From an uncultured Bacteroides sp. (GTDB taxonomy: Bacteria; Bacteroidota; Bacteroidia; Cytophagales; Cyclobacteriaceae): DNA of 64,000 nucleotides. The position numbers and the translations under genes were made by a program. The stretch is taken from contig CABHOV010000046.1 in assembly GCA_902168185.1 (NCBI GenBank), positions 434,001 to 498,000 on the forward strand. The letters are read 5' to 3'. The stretch's first letter is position 1. Every line of letters starts with the position of its first letter. Positions 60,489-64,000 of the stretch are shown in pieces. The notes under the pieces were generated by a model. It had not been told where the DNA came from and did no database searches. It saw nothing but the letters and a program-made list of their open reading frames with translations.

Positions 60489-60562
60489 TGATCCGGCAGG
60501 GAATCGAACCCCGAACCCTCAGATTAGAAATCTGATGCTCTATCCAGTTGAGCTACCGGACC
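60489..60562 (-). tRNA. tRNA-Arg (anticodon TCT)
   Basis: A 74-nt cloverleaf: acceptor GGTCCGG/CCGGATC (one G-T pair), anticodon arm TCAGA-TTTCTAA-TCTGA giving TCT, T-loop TTCGATT. On the minus strand, 81 bp upstream of tRNA-Pro. Confidence 0.95.
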
Positions 60563-60567
60563 TAATA

Positions 60568-60918
60568 TCATTCCGAATGACTCCTATACATGCCCAGCAG
60601 CATCTTCGAAACCTTCTCATAACGATCATATAAATCTTGAGCTTGAGCCAAAGGAATTGAATTCAATTCACCAAGAACCTGTAGGATCGCTACGCATTCA
60701 AAAACTGCACTTCGTGCTATCGTGATGTAATGCTTTTTGTCAGCACTGGTCATACGTCCAGTACCTTCCGCCAGATTCAACAGAATATCCATGCATGCTT
60801 TCTTCCACTGGTCCTTGATATAAGGATCAAGCTTCTCATTGGAGAAGATGATTTTCAGTGAATCGGTTACCAGGTTCTTTGCGATCTGGTATACTTCTAA
60901 TTTTTCAAAATCAAACAT
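60568..60918 (-). CDS. Four-helix-bundle protein (S23 / 23S rRNA intervening-sequence family)
   Basis: A 116-aa helical protein: FEKLEVYQIAKNLVTDSLKII ... QWKKACMDILLNLAEGTGRMTSADKKHYITIARSAVFECVAILQVL. The F.kL.vy..A..l and S....NiaEG-type motifs define the four-helix-bundle family first seen in 23S rRNA intervening sequences. Here it sits between tRNA-Ser and tRNA-Arg on the same strand, so it may be co-transcribed with them. Biochemical function of the family is unclear; RNA binding is often suggested. Confidence 0.85.
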   Translation of the reverse strand: MFDFEKLEVYQIAKNLVTDSLKIIFSNEKLDPYIKDQWKKACMDILLNLAEGTGRMTSADKKHYITIARSAVFECVAILQVLGELNSIPLAQAQDLYDRYEKVSKMLLGMYRSHSE

Positions 60919-60951
60919 GGCGCTGTTTTAGTCACATCACAACCGCGTTAA

Positions 60952-61041
<90 letters not shown>

Positions 61042-61145
61042 GGGATTTCAGCTTATTGTTTAGACTTTTCAGTCTTATTTGTTTGCCTTCTTGATAAGAA
61101 AAGGCTCGTTTTGATTTAAATCGACCCCTTTTCAAAAAGGAAGTG

Positions 61146-61178
61146 CAAATATATAAGTTGCCGGTAAACTATCGCAAA
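61146..61178 (-). promoter_or_regulatory. Promoter of the tRNA-Ser/Arg/Pro region
   Basis: Minus-strand TTTG (61178-61175), 21-bp spacer, TATATTTG (61153-61146): a full match to the Bacteroidetes TTTG/TAnnTTTG consensus, about 105 bp before tRNA-Ser. Confidence 0.65.
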
Positions 61179-61379
61179 CTGTTTCAAAATTGTTTTTAAA
61201 ACAGTTCCATATTGTTTCCGATTTTTCCTGTGTCCATAACTTCGAACGCAGGATGAATATACAAATGATCGCGCTCATGTCGAAAACTATCCAACGTGAC
61301 AAGTAGATTGAGATTCCATGGTACCATTGTCATTCAAGTTTAAAAGCCTGATGACAAGAACAGACATCAGAAAATACAA

Positions 61380-63398
61380 TCATCCCATGGCCACAAAAGA
61401 AGTATCACTAACCTGAATATTTCTGGGCATTCTTACTTTCACAACACTGCCTTCATAGACTATACTCCTGACATTGATACTCCCTCCTATTTTCGAAAGC
61501 GCCTTCGATACGATGTATAGTCCTATGCCGCTGCCTATAGATCGCTCACTGAAACGTGTATAGGCTTCGAAAATTGACGTCAAATACTCTTCTTGGATTC
61601 CGATACCATGATCCTCAATATTAACGGATATATAGTCAGCATCCCCTTCAATATTTACATTAATCCCTGAATCAACATGACGAAAAACACAGGCATTCTC
61701 CATGATGTTCAAAAAGATCATATTAATAAACCTGATGTCTGATGTCAAAACTGTATCACCGGATTTCGCTATTTGAAATTTAGCGGACGGATAAAATTTA
61801 ACGAGGTCCTGACTTAACACTGAAACATATTCATATAAATCAAAGGTTTGCTTCTCGACTGATGCTCTTAGTTCATAGGTCATTTTCAATTTATGCAGCA
61901 TCTTGTCCATGTCACGAGCAGTGGCGATAATTTTTTTCCGTATATCGGATTGCTCATGAATATCAATAGCAAACTCTGCTATTTGAGCAAGACCGATGAT
62001 CGAAAGTATCGGTCGCCTTACGTCATGCGAAGCACGGTACAGGTATGTATCGAGTTCTTTATTCGTCTTTATGAGTTCCGTGGTGCGATGCTTTATTTTT
62101 TCCTCGAGATCAACATTCAATCTCGTTAATTGTCGATTGAGCTTTCTATTATTTCGGTATAAAATAAATAACAACACCAGCGCACACGCAACGACACCAA
62201 TGCATAGCTGCCAAAGTCGTACCTTCTTTGTTTTATACGTATTCTCCATACGCAGCAAATTTATATCTGTAAGCTGTTTCTCAAGGCGTGCTTTATTTTG
62301 TATCTGTTCAATCCCATTGCCAATTGTGGCACCTTGCAATGAGTCGCGTAACGTTATATATCGTTGAAAATATATATCGCCATCTCGAAAGTTTTCTTGA
62401 TTGCGATTAAACTTGGCCAGAGTTCTATAGTACATAGCAAGAACGGGCTTACTTTTAGACACTTTCTGCAACTGATATGCACTATCATAGTATAGGGACG
62501 CTTCCTTTTTTTGGTTCCGCGATGCACATATATCCCCCATACTAAGCAAGGACACAGCCACCGAGACATCCTCATTAAACTTACGGCTTGTATTTATATC
62601 AATCCGTATTCTTCTCTCCGCTTCTTCCATATCACCTTTTTCAAACAATACCTTGGCAGTATTTCCATTCACCAGCCCAATCCAGAACTCCTCCTTCAAA
62701 TCGGTTGCCATGCTTCGTGAATATTCAAAATACTTCATAGCACTATCGAGCTCATGAATCTGCTGATAGGCAAGACCAAGTGTGTTATAGATGTTTATCA
62801 AATCAACGGAATCTGTACGCAAATGTATTTTATTGGCAGTTTCTATAGCTATGGCCCGCTGTCCGTTTTCAATAGCGAGTTTATAATTGCCGACTCTGAA
62901 TTGGACATTGGTTATGCCCCTATAACACTTGGCTGCATTGCGTTGCAAATCAAGTTGAAGGTATATATTAATACTCTTGTAGTAGTCAATTGCCGCCGGT
63001 TGCTCTTCACCACTAATCACACAAATGTTTCCTCTTAGTTCCAACAACTTAGCTTGCTCAAGCTGAAAAGATGAATCTGTCATCTGGCTCAATAAGTGAT
63101 TTACAGATTCCTTCGCTTCATCAAATTTCATATGGTTAAACAGCCCTCGCGCACGAGCATATTCATGCCATATTTCTGTATCTATATCTTTGATGGTGTC
63201 AATTAGAATATACTGTTTATAACATACATTATCCAGGGAGTCAGTCACGTTATCTCTGCACTTATCAACCGCTGCATCCATCTGGTCGAAACAATATCCT
63301 ATATACTGGATATCCACTGACTTCTGCCTGGTGTCGCATGCAAAAAACAAGGGGACACAACACAGACAATAAAATACTTTAAGAATGAGGTTTTTCAT
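61380..63398 (-). CDS. TPR-containing membrane sensor histidine kinase
   Basis: A 672-aa protein. The N-terminus FYCLCCVPLFFACDTRQ has a lipobox-like end. Residues about 60-380 are TPR-like helical repeats (e.g. YDSAYQLQK, NIYNTLGLAYQQIHELDSAMKYFEYS). One TM helix lies at about 393-413 (LWQLCIGVVACALVLLFILY), then a coiled coil. The HisKA H-box is YRASHDVRRPILSI with His458. The HATPase has N-box NIMENACVF, DHGIGIQEEY and GSGIGLYIVSKAL. This is the common Bacteroidetes TPR-HisKA-HATPase kinase type. The partner response regulator is not visible. It belongs to the host side of the junction. Confidence 0.88.
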   Translation of the reverse strand: MKNLILKVFYCLCCVPLFFACDTRQKSVDIQYIGYCFDQMDAAVDKCRDNVTDSLDNVCYKQYILIDTIKDIDTEIWHEYARARGLFNHMKFDEAKESVNHLLSQMTDSSFQLEQAKLLELRGNICVISGEEQPAAIDYYKSINIYLQLDLQRNAAKCYRGITNVQFRVGNYKLAIENGQRAIAIETANKIHLRTDSVDLINIYNTLGLAYQQIHELDSAMKYFEYSRSMATDLKEEFWIGLVNGNTAKVLFEKGDMEEAERRIRIDINTSRKFNEDVSVAVSLLSMGDICASRNQKKEASLYYDSAYQLQKVSKSKPVLAMYYRTLAKFNRNQENFRDGDIYFQRYITLRDSLQGATIGNGIEQIQNKARLEKQLTDINLLRMENTYKTKKVRLWQLCIGVVACALVLLFILYRNNRKLNRQLTRLNVDLEEKIKHRTTELIKTNKELDTYLYRASHDVRRPILSIIGLAQIAEFAIDIHEQSDIRKKIIATARDMDKMLHKLKMTYELRASVEKQTFDLYEYVSVLSQDLVKFYPSAKFQIAKSGDTVLTSDIRFINMIFLNIMENACVFRHVDSGINVNIEGDADYISVNIEDHGIGIQEEYLTSIFEAYTRFSERSIGSGIGLYIVSKALSKIGGSINVRSIVYEGSVVKVRMPRNIQVSDTSFVAMG

Positions 63399-63488
63399 TT
63401 TATATAATCTATCAAAACCGGTTCGATAGCAATTCTTTTTTGTGAATAGAAAATTGTTTTGTCGTTGTTAATTCAGCTACATCAAATG

Positions 63489-64000
63489 TCAAGCATCATT
63501 AGGCATGGTGAAACTGATTTTGGTTCCCTTGTCCAGCTCGCTCTCCACTGTTATGGTACCTCCATTTCTTTCTGTAAATTCCCTGCACAGACTAAACCCT
63601 AAACCGGAGCCTTTCTCGCCCGATGTACCATATTTCGTAAACTGTTCATTGCGGAAGAGCATTAAAATTTCATCCTTTCCCAAACCAGTACCCGTGTCTT
63701 CTACAAAAATCATAGTATACTCTTGATCACGATTATAGCCGATCATTATTTTTCCACCGTTGCTTGTAAACTTGATGGCATTACTAATCAGGTTACGAAG
63801 TACCAACCGCATCATATCGCTGTCAGCATATACCCATAGGGTAGGCTCCACAAAATTTGTAAGCACAATGCCTTTGTTCTCAGCCATTGATTTGAAGAGT
63901 CTAAAGTTCTCCTCTACAATAACACGCAAATCGAAAACGGAAGCTTTTACTTGCAGACCATCCATTTGTTGCCTTGCCCAGTATAATAAGTTCTCCGTCA
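63489..64000 (-). CDS. Histidine kinase, C-terminal part (gene continues beyond the right edge)
   Basis: The frame is open to the window end; the ATG at 63965 is internal, since ENLLYWARQQ precedes it in frame, the conserved linker before the ATPase domain. Visible HATPase motifs: NLISNAIKFTSNGG (N-box), FVEDTGTGLGKDE (G1), GEKGSGLGFSLCREF (G2). The gene ends 90 bp before the TPR kinase, on the same strand. About 170 residues are visible; the sensor part lies outside the window. Confidence 0.88.
   Translation of the reverse strand, partial: TENLLYWARQQMDGLQVKASVFDLRVIVEENFRLFKSMAENKGIVLTNFVEPTLWVYADSDMMRLVLRNLISNAIKFTSNGGKIMIGYNRDQEYTMIFVEDTGTGLGKDEILMLFRNEQFTKYGTSGEKGSGLGFSLCREFTERNGGTITVESELDKGTKISFTMPNDA

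Overview
The window reads as a Bacteroidota chromosome, probably Cytophagales/Chitinophagales-like. The evidence is a type IX secretion type B (CHU_C / gliding-motility) C-terminal domain, Bacteroidetes-style Tra proteins (DUF4134, DUF4133, TraG, TraJ, TraK, TraM, TraN), RteC, TAnnTTTG promoter boxes, and very large DUF6443-type YD/RHS proteins. Most of it (from the left edge to about 60.1-60.3 kb) looks like the right-hand part of an integrative conjugative element (ICE). A partial rteC lies at the left edge. A tyrosine integrase (58794-60056, minus) lies at the right, next to a host tRNA-Pro. The relaxase and coupling protein are not visible and probably lie further left.

Layout: (1) 1-905, rteC C-terminus and a small membrane protein. 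(2) 1107-20420, YD/RHS cassette 1. (3) 20692-21100, a decayed third copy of the cassette's T9SS-sorted gene. (4) 21214-23013, a protein made only of nine helicase-associated repeats. (5) 23558-35622, a conjugation operon ending at a strong terminator (35711). (6) 36100-36855, a secreted hypothetical, then about 800 bp without a gene. (7) 37661-56674, YD/RHS cassette 2. (8) 57158-60056, a small membrane protein, long inverted repeats, a radC-like gene and the integrase. (9) 60334-64000, apparent host chromosome: tRNA-Pro, tRNA-Arg, a four-helix-bundle protein, tRNA-Ser and two histidine kinases.

The most interesting content is the two paralogous cassettes of about 19 kb, in the same orientation on either side of the tra operon. 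Read on the minus strand, each runs: Skp/OmpH-like chaperone, small lipoprotein, giant YD protein A (1892-2012 aa), giant YD protein B carrying plant-type leucine-rich repeats and an RHS core that ends at DPDG, a non-homologous C-terminal domain, one to three non-homologous small genes, and a coiled-coil/beta-strand surface protein. That last gene overlaps tail-to-tail with a plus-strand T9SS-sorted protein. Everything is conserved between copies except the C-terminus after DPDG and the genes just behind it, which is the signature of a polymorphic toxin/immunity system. Cassette 2 ends in what looks like a bacterial EndoU-type RNase followed by a cytosolic candidate immunity protein. Cassette 1 ends in an unrecognised 231-aa domain followed by two membrane proteins and one secreted protein. 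YD-B is one 2656-aa gene in cassette 1 but two genes (897 + 1942 aa) in cassette 2. I infer a mobile, chaperone-equipped, two-shell-protein surface toxin system carried as ICE cargo. Its function is inferred, not demonstrated.
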